32,650 nt of DNA from JACCTI01 sp051005695 (GCA_051005695.1 JBPCJC010000097.1:1-32650); one strand, 5' to 3'. Counted from the stretch's first letter, positions 1-8,042 are shown. The notes: generated from the letters alone by a model not told the origin. Translations and numbers: made by a program.

Positions 1-721
1 TTTGCCGGCGCTCGAAGTTAGCGTCTGCCCAATTGACGAACTTGGCCTCGCCGATCCGCACCCCGCTGTAGGCGAGGAACTTCACGAGGTTCGCGCAATC
101 TTTGGATTGCCGCGCACCGGCCGTGCGGATCTCCTCGACGAACCGTAGGAATTCTTCGCGTGAAGGTAACTCAAGCCACTTCGGCCGAATTCGCATACGC
201 GAGAGATTGGCCGCGGGATCCCCGAAACGTGCGCCGCAATCCACGGCCTCGGCAAAAATGCCTCGTAGAGTTCCAACGGCGTTATTCACAACCGACGGCG
301 CATAGTGCTTTTGGAAACGTACCAGCCATTCCTGGCAATCACGTTCGCCGACTTTGCGCACATCCATTCCGAAGAGCGCCGGCCAGGAACGGTTGATGAA
401 ATCAATCATCATCTCGCGATAGTCTTTTGATCTCGGTTTCAACGAAACGTTCGCGCGAACTTTTTCAAGATACCCCCGCGCCGCATCGCCGACGGTCATC
501 TTCCCGATTGCAGCCGCGGTCACCGATTCAAGTCGTACGCGATGCTCGCGCATCGTGTCTGGCAGCCGCTGCTTGGCGACAGAGAAAACCGTTGTCTCCA
601 GACTCTTCCAGACCCGCTTACCGTTTATTCGGAAGCGCGCGAAATACGTCCCCGCCGGTCGATAGCGAACCAGGTTTTGGACAGATGTTGCTTCCCATAA
701 CGGTTTAACTTCGCTGCTCAC
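1..721 (-). CDS. Tyrosine recombinase / phage-type integrase (partial, C-terminus off the left edge)
   Basis: Translating the minus strand from a GTG at 721 gives an uninterrupted frame of about 240 residues that leaves the window without a stop. The N-terminal part (YRPAGTYFARFRINGKR) looks like an integrase arm-binding domain. The middle (about residues 75-160) resembles the SAM-like core-binding domain. Near the edge, LAYSGVRIGEAKFVNW matches the first catalytic box of tyrosine recombinases, with the first catalytic arginine inside VRIGE. The remaining catalytic residues (H-x-x-R and Tyr) would lie outside the window. An in-frame TAG lies shortly upstream, so the start is close to 721; a GGAGG is present but about 20 bases before the GTG, so the exact start is uncertain. 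The gene points away from tRNA-Thr and has no CCTAACGA motif. It is probably the end of an integrated element or a stand-alone recombinase. Confidence 0.8.
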   Translation of the reverse strand, partial: MSSEVKPLWEATSVQNLVRYRPAGTYFARFRINGKRVWKSLETTVFSVAKQRLPDTMREHRVRLESVTAAAIGKMTVGDAARGYLEKVRANVSLKPRSKDYREMMIDFINRSWPALFGMDVRKVGERDCQEWLVRFQKHYAPSVVNNAVGTLRGIFAEAVDCGARFGDPAANLSRMRIRPKWLELPSREEFLRFVEEIRTAGARQSKDCANLVKFLAYSGVRIGEAKFVNWADANFERRQ

Positions 722-855
722 GGCTGCGGCGATCTTGACTCGCCTCCACTGCGGCTAAGCTCTATCAATGGAGCGACTGCACAGCCGACAAAGTGCTTCC
801 TGCGTGTTTAGCTCAAAGCTTTCCAAAGCGGCAGGGTTTTGGCCGACAAGAGCAA

Positions 856-892
856 TTCTGCCCCTTCCGGTGGGCAGAAAAGGCGGGCAGAA
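856..892. repeat. Inverted plus direct repeat of GGGCAGAA between integrase and tRNA-Thr
   Basis: TTCTGCCC (856-863) and GGGCAGAA (872-879) form a perfect 8-bp inverted repeat with an 8-base loop. A second GGGCAGAA follows at 885-892. No T-tract follows on either strand, so a rho-independent terminator is unlikely. The position between a recombinase gene and a tRNA would suit recombinase or regulator binding, but that is inference. Confidence 0.4.
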
Positions 893-938
893 TGGGGTCT
901 TGTCGCGCTCCTTTTTCAGCCTAATCTACGAGGGAAAA

Positions 939-1011
939 GCCGAAGTAGCTCAGTTGGTAGAGCAGCTGATTCGTAATCAGCAGGTCACGGGTTCGAGTCC
1001 CGTCTTCGGCT
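939..1011 (+). tRNA. tRNA-Thr (anticodon CGT)
   Basis: A complete cloverleaf can be drawn. The acceptor stem pairs GCCGAAG (939-945) with CTTCGGC (1004-1010), with discriminator T at 1011. The D arm is AGCTCAGTTGGTAGAGC. The anticodon stem GCTGA/TCAGC encloses loop TTCGTAA (970-976), with anticodon CGT at 972-974 reading ACG (Thr). The T arm carries GGTTCGAGTCC. No CCA is encoded, so it would be added after transcription. The truncated integrase lies on its 5' side. Confidence 0.97.
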
Positions 1012-1193
1012 CGCCTTTGCGCCTGTAACAGCGCCGTTACCTTGATCGCTTGAGCCTCGCCGCGCGCTCGCGGAAGTCTCCTTCGTCCGGACGAGTGTGG
1101 CTGCTGCGTGACTAAGGGGTTGGTCGCGCGGCAGCTGCCGACCGAGATGCTCCCCGCACTGGCAGGCCGGGAGCGATGTCGTAGTCTCTGGCG

Positions 1194-1967
1194 ATGCCGG
1201 TCGATCTCCTCCACGCGCGCGTTTCCGTCGTCGTGCCGACGCTGAACGAAGTCGACAACGTTGAGCCGTTAGTCCGCCAGATCATGCTCGCCGCGCCCGC
1301 GACCCTCGAAATTGTTTTCGTCGATGACGACTCTCGCGACGGCACGCAGGAACGAATCCAGTCGTTAGGCAAAGAATTTCCCGTGCGCCTGATCGCGCGC
1401 GCGGAGCCAACGCTCGGCCTCGCCGGCGCGGTCATCGCCGGTGCCCGTGAAGCGGAGGGCGAAATTGTGGTGGTGATGGATGCCGATCTGAGCCATCCGC
1501 CGGCGGAAATTCCACGGCTGGTGAAACCGTTGATCGATCAGCGCGCGGACATGGTCATCGGCAGCCGCTATGTCCGCGGTGGGACGACGCCGGGCTGGCC
1601 GCTTCTTCGCAAAATCATGTCGCGCGTCGCCGCCGGCGTGGCTTACCCGCTGACCGGAGTGCACGATTCGATGTGCGGATTTTTTTCCATTCGCCGCCCG
1701 CTTCTGCTGCAACTGGCACCGAAAGCGACCGGGTTCAAAATCGCTTTCGAAACCATCGTGCACGGTGGCCGCGATCTGCGCGTGCTGGAGGTGCCGATTG
1801 CGTTTCGCGATCGGACCCGCGGTAAATCGAAGATGAGCTTCGGGGTCGCGTTCCTTTTCTCGATGCGCTGGCTGGCTGCGGCTACGCGGGTCTTGCTGGG
1901 ACGGCGCTCGTTGCTTCCTGCCGCTTCACCCGCCAGAGCTCCAGCGCGAGCCCGCCAAAAAGAGTGA
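1194..1967 (+). CDS. GT2 glycosyltransferase, dolichyl/polyprenyl-phosphate mannosyltransferase type
   Basis: This 257-residue protein has the DPM1/GT2 pattern. SVVVPTLNEVDNVEPLV is at about 10-26, IVFVDDDSRDGT at about 40-51, and the metal-binding DxD-type motif VVVMDADLSHPPAEIP is near residue 95. FRDRTRGKSKMSF lies in the C-terminal third. Family members transfer a sugar from a nucleotide donor to polyprenyl phosphate on the cytoplasmic face of the membrane. There is no obvious C-terminal membrane pair, so it resembles the soluble, membrane-associated DPM1 class. The product can supply lipid-linked sugar to membrane glycosyltransferases such as the GT87 protein encoded next door, although the two genes converge. 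The ATG at 1194 has no strong Shine-Dalgarno sequence. The last 86 bases overlap the 3' end of the opposite gene. The sugar is not predictable. Confidence 0.88.
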   Translation: MPVDLLHARVSVVVPTLNEVDNVEPLVRQIMLAAPATLEIVFVDDDSRDGTQERIQSLGKEFPVRLIARAEPTLGLAGAVIAGAREAEGEIVVVMDADLSHPPAEIPRLVKPLIDQRADMVIGSRYVRGGTTPGWPLLRKIMSRVAAGVAYPLTGVHDSMCGFFSIRRPLLLQLAPKATGFKIAFETIVHGGRDLRVLEVPIAFRDRTRGKSKMSFGVAFLFSMRWLAAATRVLLGRRSLLPAASPARAPARARQKE

Positions 1968-3180
1968 GCGTGGCCAGGAAAGTATTCCCGTAAGTTTGCG
2001 CGCTGCGTTGCCACGGAATGGTCAGCGCGAGCAGCACGACCGCCAGCGCTGCGCTGAAAAAAAGCGCACGCGACCATTGCCTAACGAGTCGATAAACAAT
2101 GACGGTGAAGGGATAAAGCAGGCAGGCGAAGAGGTAACCGAAAGCCAGCGGCGTGACCACGAGCATGAGCAAAATGAGGAGCGCGAATTCCATCGCATCG
2201 GTCGCACGATTACGGCCCGCGCGTCGCGGCATGACCAGGATGAAGATTAGCCCGAGCAGGAGCGCGCCGACGACGATCAGGCGGTTAACAGTGGCGAATT
2301 CGAGATCGGCGAAGTTCGCGTAACGCGCGCGGTGCGGGGCGTATTGCTCATCGGCGTCGACATGGCGCAGGAGACGATTAGCCACGCCGAAGATCGATTG
2401 GTTTTTCCAGGAATTACTTCGACCGGGACGCTGAGCGAGGCCCTTGTCGTCGTATTTTAAAAGCATTCCTTCGGTCCAACGGCGCAAGTCCGTGCGCGCC
2501 TGCGAAAGTCCGCGGAAGGGGGCCGGCAAGAGGATTAGCAAAAACGCTAGGGTCAAAAGCATCGAGGCGGCGGCGATCCAGTAACGCCGGTAGAGCAGGT
2601 AGACGATGAGGATGAACGGGAAGGCCTTGATCGCCGCGGCCAACGCCACCAGTGCGCCGGCCAGCCAATGCCATTTTTTTTGCAACGCGAGGAAGGCCGC
2701 GAGCAGCAGCGTGAGCAGGAGCATACTCGGCTGCCCGATGTGAAAATTGCTCCAGATATAAACGCCCACGATCAGGCTCGGGATCAGGTAGACGAGCAGG
2801 TGTTTGCGGGCCCAGCTGCCAGTCGCCAGCCGCACCGCGAGGAGTATGCTCGCGATCCACGCGAGCGCATTTCCCAGGACCAGAAACACGACCACGCCCG
2901 TCGTGCCTAACAAACTGATCGGTGCGAGGAGGAGCGCGGCCGTCGGCGGATACATGAAGGGAAATTTGTGTCCGCGTTCCGGATAAACTTCGTCGCTGTG
3001 CAGAACGTGCTGACCGGTGTCGTGCCAGAGCTGGTTGTCCTTGATGCTTTCGCCGAGAAGCGCGTTCGCGATCGGGATGGCCGAGAAAACCAGGAGCGCG
3101 GCGACGAAAAGCGCGAGCATCCAGCGAAACGCAGTCTCGCTGTTCAAGCGATCGATCAGGCGAGGCGCGGGCGGGCTCAT
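1882..3180 (-). CDS. GT87 (DUF2029)-type polytopic membrane glycosyltransferase
   Basis: The product has 432 residues with about ten hydrophobic segments. An N-terminal membrane helix (about 15-38) is followed by a long loop with the acidic/His-rich stretch HDTGQHVLHSDEVYPERG and then FMYPPTAALLLAP. The Y-P-P-x-x-x-L-L element after the first large loop is characteristic of the DUF2029/GT87 family, whose studied members are polyprenyl-phosphomannose-dependent alpha-mannosyltransferases acting on the periplasmic side. The start ATG overlaps the gatA stop by four bases (ATGA), so it is translationally coupled as the last gene of the gatCA operon. Its 3' end overlaps the convergent GT2 gene by 86 bases. 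The acceptor is unknown. Confidence 0.82.
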   Translation of the reverse strand: MSPPAPRLIDRLNSETAFRWMLALFVAALLVFSAIPIANALLGESIKDNQLWHDTGQHVLHSDEVYPERGHKFPFMYPPTAALLLAPISLLGTTGVVVFLVLGNALAWIASILLAVRLATGSWARKHLLVYLIPSLIVGVYIWSNFHIGQPSMLLLTLLLAAFLALQKKWHWLAGALVALAAAIKAFPFILIVYLLYRRYWIAAASMLLTLAFLLILLPAPFRGLSQARTDLRRWTEGMLLKYDDKGLAQRPGRSNSWKNQSIFGVANRLLRHVDADEQYAPHRARYANFADLEFATVNRLIVVGALLLGLIFILVMPRRAGRNRATDAMEFALLILLMLVVTPLAFGYLFACLLYPFTVIVYRLVRQWSRALFFSAALAVVLLALTIPWQRSAQTYGNTFLATLTLFGGLALELWRVKRQEATSAVPARPA

Positions 3181-4667
3181 GCGGCGGACTCGTTAGGCAA
3201 GAGGGCGCTCAATTCCGGGCGCCGTTGATGCCACGGCGTGCTTTCTTCATAAGCAAACGCGATCTGCAACAAGCGCGCTTCATCGAGGGCATTCGCGGTT
3301 AATTGCAAACCAACCGGCAGCTCGCGGCCTTCGGCGCTGCGCGCAAAACCGCAGGGCAAACTGAGCGCGCACAGCCCGGTAAGATTCGCCGGGATGGTGA
3401 AAATATCGGCGAGATACATTTGCAGCGGATCGGAACTGCGCGCGCCGATTTTGAACGCGGGCACCGGGGAAGTCGGTGAGACGATCGCGTCCACTTGGGT
3501 GAACGCGCGCGCGAAATCGCGGCGGATGAGCTCGCGAATTTTTTGCGCGCGCAAGTAGTAAGCGTCGTAATAGCCCGCGCTGAGCACGTAAGTACCGAGG
3601 ATGATGCGGCGCTTCACTTCCGGCCCGAAACCCTCGGCCCGCGTGCGCTCGTAATGGTCGAGCAAATTCTGCGGCTTGTCCGCGCGCGTCCCGTAACGCA
3701 CGCCGTCGAAACGCGCGAGATTCGCTGAGGCTTCCGCGGTGGCGAGGACATAATAAGTCGCGACCGCGTAGTCCGTGTGCGGAAGCGAAAGCTCGACCAC
3801 TTCCGCGCCTAACGAGACCAAATGTGCGACCGCCGCGTCGACGATCCGACGCACCTGCGAGTCGACACCATCGGCCGAATATTCCTTCACGATGCCAAGT
3901 CGCAGACCGCGGATATCGCGACCGAGTCGGCCGGTGAAATCGCAAGGAGCTTCGGGGAGCGAAGTAGAATCATTCGGGTCGCGACCGGCGATCGCGTTCA
4001 GGATTAATCCCGCGTCGCGCACGGTTTTCGTCAGCGGCCCGATTTGATCGAGCGAGGACGCAAAAGCAGTCAGGCCAAAACGCGAGACCCGCCCGTAGGT
4101 TGGTTTCAGTCCGACGACGCCACTGAGCGCGGCCGGTTGGCGCACCGAACCGCCGGTGTCGCTGCCGAGCGCGGCGATCGCGAGATCGGCCGCCACCGCC
4201 GCAGCTGAGCCGCCGCTGGAACCGCCGGCCACGCGCGTGGCATCCCACGGATTGCGCGTCGTGCGCACGCTGGAATTCTCGGTCGAGGAACCCATCGCGA
4301 ACTCGTCGAGATTGGTCTTCCCAAATAGAATCGCGCCCGCGGCTTTCAGTTTGCGGACGACGGTCGCGTCGTAAACCGCGCGGTATTCGCGCAGGAACGG
4401 CGAGGCGCAGGTGAGCGGCTGGCCGGCGAGATTGATGTTGTCCTTGAGGGCGATCGGCACGCCGCCGAGTGGCAGATTTACGTCCACGTTTTCCGCTTCG
4501 TGCAACGCGCTCGCGAGATCGCGTGAAAGATACGCGCCTAGCGCGGGATCGATTTCGTCGCTGCGGGCGTGCAAGGCGGTGATGGTTTCGCGCGGAGAAA
4601 TTTCGCGCGTGCGCAGCAATTTTTGCAGCTCGGCGACGGTCAGCGCGGGCAGGTCTCGCGCCGTCAT
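3177..4667 (-). CDS. gatA: Aspartyl/glutamyl-tRNA(Asn/Gln) amidotransferase subunit A
   Basis: This is a full-length 496-residue GatA. The amidase-signature triad is visible as Lys75 (PIALKDNI), cis-Ser150 (GGSSGGSAAA) and nucleophile Ser174 (GSDTGGSVRQPAA). The 75- and 24-residue spacings match characterised GatA enzymes. The protein releases ammonia from glutamine, and GatB uses it to amidate Glu-tRNA(Gln) or Asp-tRNA(Asn). gatC lies immediately upstream with a four-base ATGA overlap; gatB is not in this window. Two copies of the CCTAACGA motif are inside the gene: at 3809 it encodes SLG, and at 3190 it encodes the C-terminal PNE five codons before the end. Confidence 0.97.
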   Translation of the reverse strand: MTARDLPALTVAELQKLLRTREISPRETITALHARSDEIDPALGAYLSRDLASALHEAENVDVNLPLGGVPIALKDNINLAGQPLTCASPFLREYRAVYDATVVRKLKAAGAILFGKTNLDEFAMGSSTENSSVRTTRNPWDATRVAGGSSGGSAAAVAADLAIAALGSDTGGSVRQPAALSGVVGLKPTYGRVSRFGLTAFASSLDQIGPLTKTVRDAGLILNAIAGRDPNDSTSLPEAPCDFTGRLGRDIRGLRLGIVKEYSADGVDSQVRRIVDAAVAHLVSLGAEVVELSLPHTDYAVATYYVLATAEASANLARFDGVRYGTRADKPQNLLDHYERTRAEGFGPEVKRRIILGTYVLSAGYYDAYYLRAQKIRELIRRDFARAFTQVDAIVSPTSPVPAFKIGARSSDPLQMYLADIFTIPANLTGLCALSLPCGFARSAEGRELPVGLQLTANALDEARLLQIAFAYEESTPWHQRRPELSALLPNESAA

Positions 4668-4954
4668 TCGACGACTTTCGTGACCAGGAATAATTCGTTG
4701 GCCGCGCGCGGCGAGTTGCTCAAGGCTTGCGCCGCAGTCAGGCTGGCGCGCGTTTCATCTTCACGAAAAACATCGAAGATGGGGATCGCGTGCGCTGCCG
4801 GTTCGACGTCGCTGACATCGACGTCGCGCAACTTTTCGAAGTACTCCATGACGTGCCCAAGTTGTTCCTGAAATAAACGCGTCTCCTCCGCGGAGAGTTT
4901 GAGCCGCGCCAGTTTCGCGACGTAGGCGACGTCGAGCTCTTCAGGATTGCTCAT
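4664..4954 (-). CDS. gatC: Aspartyl/glutamyl-tRNA amidotransferase subunit C
   Basis: This 96-residue protein has the GatC pattern: VAYVAKLARLKLSAEE at the N-terminus, a helical middle (LGHVMEYFEKLRDVDV), then DVEPAAHAIP and FREDETRASL before a C-terminal strand (FLVTKVVE). GatC wraps around GatA and stabilises the GatA/GatB complex. The stop codon overlaps the gatA start (ATGA at 4664-4667), as expected for stoichiometric subunits. It sits 27 bases downstream of the small coiled-coil gene, so the four or five genes from 5983 to 1882 probably form one transcript. Confidence 0.95.
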   Translation of the reverse strand: MSNPEELDVAYVAKLARLKLSAEETRLFQEQLGHVMEYFEKLRDVDVSDVEPAAHAIPIFDVFREDETRASLTAAQALSNSPRAANELFLVTKVVE

Positions 4955-4981
4955 CGAATCCGGCGCGCCCTTTCGCGCACT

Positions 4982-5347
4982 TTAAAACGGCAAATGGCTG
5001 ATCAGCCAAATGACCGCGGCGGCGAGCGCGATCACCAAAACCAGGAAAATAATCCGGCCTTCGCGCCGTTCTTTGCGCAACGAAACGCGCCGCCCGCTGT
5101 GGGCGCCGCCGTCGCTGAAGCGCTTGTCCTGGAGCGCCATCGAAACATCCAGGCGATTGCCGCCGGAGTTTGCGCGCTCGAGAATTTCCTCGCGGTTGCG
5201 CCGCATTTTTTCCTCCGCGAGCCGGGGCGCTTCCGCGATCATGCGCTCGAGCTTCTGCATCTCCTCGCGCAACTTGTTCTCGCGCCGGGCGAGTTCTTCC
5301 TGCTTCGCGTTAAGCGGTGTTCCGGGTTTGGGCGATCGCTGGCGCAT
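4982..5347 (-). CDS. Small coiled-coil protein with C-terminal membrane anchor
   Basis: The family is not recognised. The protein has 121 residues. Residues about 12-55 are highly charged and heptad-like (KQEELARRENKLREEMQKLERM...), predicting a coiled coil. A basic linker (SLRKERREGR) precedes one hydrophobic segment (IIFLVLVIALAAAVIWLISHL), which ends one or two residues from the C-terminus. The topology is therefore probably tail-anchored with the coil in the cytoplasm. It lies six bases after a larger gene of identical architecture, and gatC follows, so the pair is the promoter-proximal part of the gatCA operon. The two coiled coils may pair with each other, which is inference. No catalytic motif is visible. 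Confidence 0.75.
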   Translation of the reverse strand: MRQRSPKPGTPLNAKQEELARRENKLREEMQKLERMIAEAPRLAEEKMRRNREEILERANSGGNRLDVSMALQDKRFSDGGAHSGRRVSLRKERREGRIIFLVLVIALAAAVIWLISHLPF

Positions 5348-5353
5348 CGGAGC

Positions 5354-5983
5354 TCACTGCCCGCGGGCCGTCATCCAGAGAAAAACAAACAAGGCGAGGA
5401 AACCGAAAATGATCAACGGGAGGGTGACTGCGAACCCGATTTGCACCCATTGCACGAAACCGTTCGCGCTCCCGAGCGCGACTTCCGGCGCGGTCTCCGG
5501 GAGCGTCACCTCGCCGGAATCATCATTCGTATTCGACGCCGAGAGCCGGCTTTTTTGCTGGCTGAATTCGGCGCGCGCATCATCGACCGTGCTCAGCGAG
5601 CGGCTCAGCTCCTTGTGCAGATCCGCGGGATTCCAGCTCTTCGGATCGATCGATTCCATGAGCACGAGATGTTGCTCGAAGCTTTCGCGGGTCGCGCGAA
5701 TTTGCTCTAGTTTCTTCTGCGAATCGTAGGCTTCGCGTTCCAGGATAACGAGTGAACGCGTGAGCTTGTCGGTCATCTCGGTGCGGCCGCGCTCGAGTTC
5801 TTCCTGGCGGCGGCTGAGCTCCTCGAGCTCGCGTTTTTGTTTCTCGATTTGTTCCTGCTGGCGCTTCAGCTGCAGCAACTGCTCCTGCGCTTTTTGCACC
5901 TGCGAATCGAGGTGCTCACTGGAGTTTGCCTCCTCTTCATTTAACTCCAGCATCTGTTCAATAGGTCGAATTCGTTCTGCCAT
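5354..5983 (-). CDS. Coiled-coil protein with C-terminal transmembrane segment
   Basis: The family is not recognised. I chose the ATG at 5983 (MAERIRPIEQMLELNEEEAN) because GGGAG lies ten bases upstream; a longer in-frame start at 6064 has an N-terminus of unrelated, low-complexity composition. The product has 209 residues. About 25-105 form a long Gln/Glu/Lys/Arg coiled coil (QVQKAQEQLLQLKRQQEQIEK), and a second helical stretch runs about 105-150. A polar linker rich in Ser, Asn and acidic residues follows, then one hydrophobic helix (VQIGFAVTLPLIIFGFLALF) near the C-terminus. Like the gene after it, this is a cytoplasmic coil on a membrane anchor. It is divergent from a bactofilin gene, so a scaffold or envelope-morphology role is possible but unproven. 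Confidence 0.78.
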   Translation of the reverse strand: MAERIRPIEQMLELNEEEANSSEHLDSQVQKAQEQLLQLKRQQEQIEKQKRELEELSRRQEELERGRTEMTDKLTRSLVILEREAYDSQKKLEQIRATRESFEQHLVLMESIDPKSWNPADLHKELSRSLSTVDDARAEFSQQKSRLSASNTNDDSGEVTLPETAPEVALGSANGFVQWVQIGFAVTLPLIIFGFLALFVFLWMTARGQ

Positions 5984-6392
5984 GAAAGTTTTTCTCCCGC
6001 GCTCGCCGCCAACGGAAGCAGCCGTCCGGGCTCCCGTGCAGGGATATAAGACTTCCCTCTGCACAATGCCAGAGTTTTCCCGTCGAAAACACGAACGCGC
6101 GCGATATTTTTCGGAGGCGAACAGGTTCGTCGGTAATTTTGCCTAACGAGTGCTGAAGCGCGTTTTCGCGACGCGCTCCTTCTTGTCTGCGTCCGCATTT
6201 CGAAATCACCTGCGCGTTCTCACCCATCTTAGCTCACGCAAAAAAACGAGCGCGCGGTGCCGATCGCCCCGCGCGAAAATTTTCCCTGTTCGCCCGTGGA
6301 AAAGCCTGCCATGCTGCCGGTCTCGTTCAAAGCGTTACGACTCTTGAAGATGCGCCGCGAACGAGCGAACCTAGCCCGAGAGGATAAAATTT
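5984..6392. other. Divergent intergenic region between coiled-coil operon and bactofilin gene
   Basis: This region of about 409 bases has no convincing gene. Short frames here are Arg/Ser-rich and lack ribosome binding sites. It must hold the promoters of both flanking divergent units, but I see no confident -35/-10 pair. One copy of the dispersed motif lies at 6142-6149 with an extended right flank (GCCTAACGAGTGCT). Confidence 0.6.
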
Positions 6393-6842
6393 ATGCAGAT
6401 GTTTTCACCCACCCGTAAGCCCGAACCAACCTCGCCTCCGACGCGCGAACCTTCGAATGGCACCGCTCCTGCCTCCGCGCCCGCTCCGGCCCGTCCGGCG
6501 CCGCGCACTGGGGGCGCGCTCTCCAGCGGCGTGACCATCAAGGGCTCTCTGAAATTCGACAGCGAGTTCGACATTGATTGCGCGCTCGAGGGCACGATCG
6601 ATTCCACCGGCCGGCTGAACATCGGCAAAAACGCGCAAATTAACGGCGAAGTGCGCGTCGGCTCCGTCACCGTCCACGGCACCGTCGATGGCAATGTGAC
6701 CGCGACCGAACGTTGCGAGCTCCGGGCTGGTTGCACTTTACGCGGTGATATCGAAGCGCCGCGCCTGGTCGTGGATGATGACGCCACCTTTATCGGTAGC
6801 GCCAAGATCACCAGCCGGGCGAAGCAGGCCGCTGCTACCTAA
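6393..6842 (+). CDS. Bactofilin family cytoskeletal protein
   Basis: The 149-residue product begins with a disordered Pro/Ala/Thr-rich tail of about 45 residues. A bactofilin core follows: GVTIKGSLKFDSEFDIDCALEGTI and then glycine-spaced short strands (GRLNIGKNAQINGEVRV, GTVDGNVTATERCEL), the repeating pattern of a right-handed beta helix. Bactofilins polymerise without nucleotide into cytoplasmic or membrane-associated filaments that organise cell-wall enzymes and cell shape. The ATG at 6393 is preceded by GAGAGGA at good spacing. The stop codon TAA is part of a CCTAACGA motif (6838-6845). Confidence 0.93.
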   Translation: MQMFSPTRKPEPTSPPTREPSNGTAPASAPAPARPAPRTGGALSSGVTIKGSLKFDSEFDIDCALEGTIDSTGRLNIGKNAQINGEVRVGSVTVHGTVDGNVTATERCELRAGCTLRGDIEAPRLVVDDDATFIGSAKITSRAKQAAAT

Positions 6843-6931
6843 CGAGTGCTCTCGCCCGCGGCCGCGCGGGCCGGAAATTTTCTGCGTCGCCGCGCGACCG
6901 ATCGGGACCGCGGCAGACGATTCTCAGACGT

Positions 6932-8014
6932 ATGATTGCTCGCGTGCATTTGTCCGTCCTGCTCGTTTTCATCGTTTGTGGCGGCGCGCCGGTGCGCGCC
7001 GCAGATTATCCCGCGCCCACTGAAGCCGACTTCGTTCTGCGCGATTTCAAATTCACTTCCGGCGAATCGATGCGGGAGTTGCGCATTCATTACCGGACGA
7101 TCGGCCAGCCGGTGCGCGACGAGAAAGGCGTGATCCGGAACGCCGTCCTGATCACGCACGGAACGACCGGCAGCGGTGCGCAATTTATTCGGCCGGAGTT
7201 TGCCGGGGAACTTTTCGGCGCGGGCCAACCGCTCGATGCGGCGAAGTTTTATCTCATTTTGCCGGATGGCATTGGCCACGGGAAATCGAGCAAACCGAGC
7301 GATGGCTTGCATGCGAAGTTTCCACGCTACGGCTACCGCGACATGGTCGAGGCGCAGTTTCGTTTACTCACCGATGGGCTCGGGGTGAAGCACGCCCGTC
7401 TGATCATGGGCACTTCGATGGGCGGGATGCACACCTGGCTGTGGGGCGAAACGCATCCCGATTTCATGGATGCGCTTATGCCGCTGGCGAGTTTGCCGAC
7501 ACAGATTTCCGGACGCAATCGCGCCTGGCGCCGGATCATCATCGACTCCATCCGCCACGATCCCGAATGGAAAAATGGCGAATACACCCAACCGCCGCAA
7601 AGCCTGCGCACCGCCGCGGAAATGCTTTGGCTGATGAGCAGCAATCCGATCCTGCGCCAGGAACAGGCACCCACGCTCGCGAAGACCGATGAAGAGCTGG
7701 ACAAGTTCGTCGTCGATTACATGAAAACCGGCGACGCCACCGACGTGCTTTACGCCGTCGAGGCGTCGCATGATTACGATCCCGGTCCGGCGCTGGAGAA
7801 AATCCGCGCGCCCTTGCTCGCGATCAATTCCGCCGACGACCTGATCAATCCCCCCGAGCTCGGGATTCTCGAGCGCGAAATCAAGCGCGTCCCGCGCGGG
7901 CGCGCGGTGGTGATTCCATTAAGCCCGCAAACTCGCGGACATGGCAGCCACACGATCGCGGCCTTGTGGAAAGGCGAGCTGGAAGAGCTGCTAAAAAAAT
8001 CGCCTAACGAGTGA
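6932..8014 (+). CDS. Secreted alpha/beta hydrolase of the MetX-like (homoserine O-acetyltransferase) family
   Basis: The 360-residue protein begins with a signal peptide (hydrophobic core about 6-18, likely cleavage after VRA at 21-23). An alpha/beta hydrolase fold follows: strand and oxyanion region AVLITHGTTGSG (about 71-82), nucleophile elbow GTSMGGMHTW with Ser162, acid candidate Asp302/303 in NSADDLINPPE, and catalytic His in RGHGSHT (337 or 340). Overall order matches MetX-type proteins, but export to the periplasm and lack of methionine genes nearby argue against homoserine acetylation. Related secreted MetX-like hydrolases are usually annotated only as alpha/beta fold hydrolases. The C-terminal codons before TGA (PNE) come from a CCTAACGA motif at 8003. 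Confidence 0.85.
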   Translation: MIARVHLSVLLVFIVCGGAPVRAADYPAPTEADFVLRDFKFTSGESMRELRIHYRTIGQPVRDEKGVIRNAVLITHGTTGSGAQFIRPEFAGELFGAGQPLDAAKFYLILPDGIGHGKSSKPSDGLHAKFPRYGYRDMVEAQFRLLTDGLGVKHARLIMGTSMGGMHTWLWGETHPDFMDALMPLASLPTQISGRNRAWRRIIIDSIRHDPEWKNGEYTQPPQSLRTAAEMLWLMSSNPILRQEQAPTLAKTDEELDKFVVDYMKTGDATDVLYAVEASHDYDPGPALEKIRAPLLAINSADDLINPPELGILEREIKRVPRGRAVVIPLSPQTRGHGSHTIAALWKGELEELLKKSPNE

Positions 8015-8042
8015 GTGCCTCGCGCCCGCGAATTTCAAAAAC

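Noticed and set aside
856..879. Rho-independent terminator
   Set aside because: The 8-bp hairpin has no T-tract on either strand.
921..1214. Minus-strand 97-residue frame across tRNA-Thr
   Set aside because: It runs through the tRNA antisense; such frames over tRNAs are a familiar artefact.
3190..3197. Reading the frequent PNE and SLG tripeptides as a conserved protein tag
   Set aside because: They are two of several frames of the same DNA octamer, which also occurs between genes and in stop codons.
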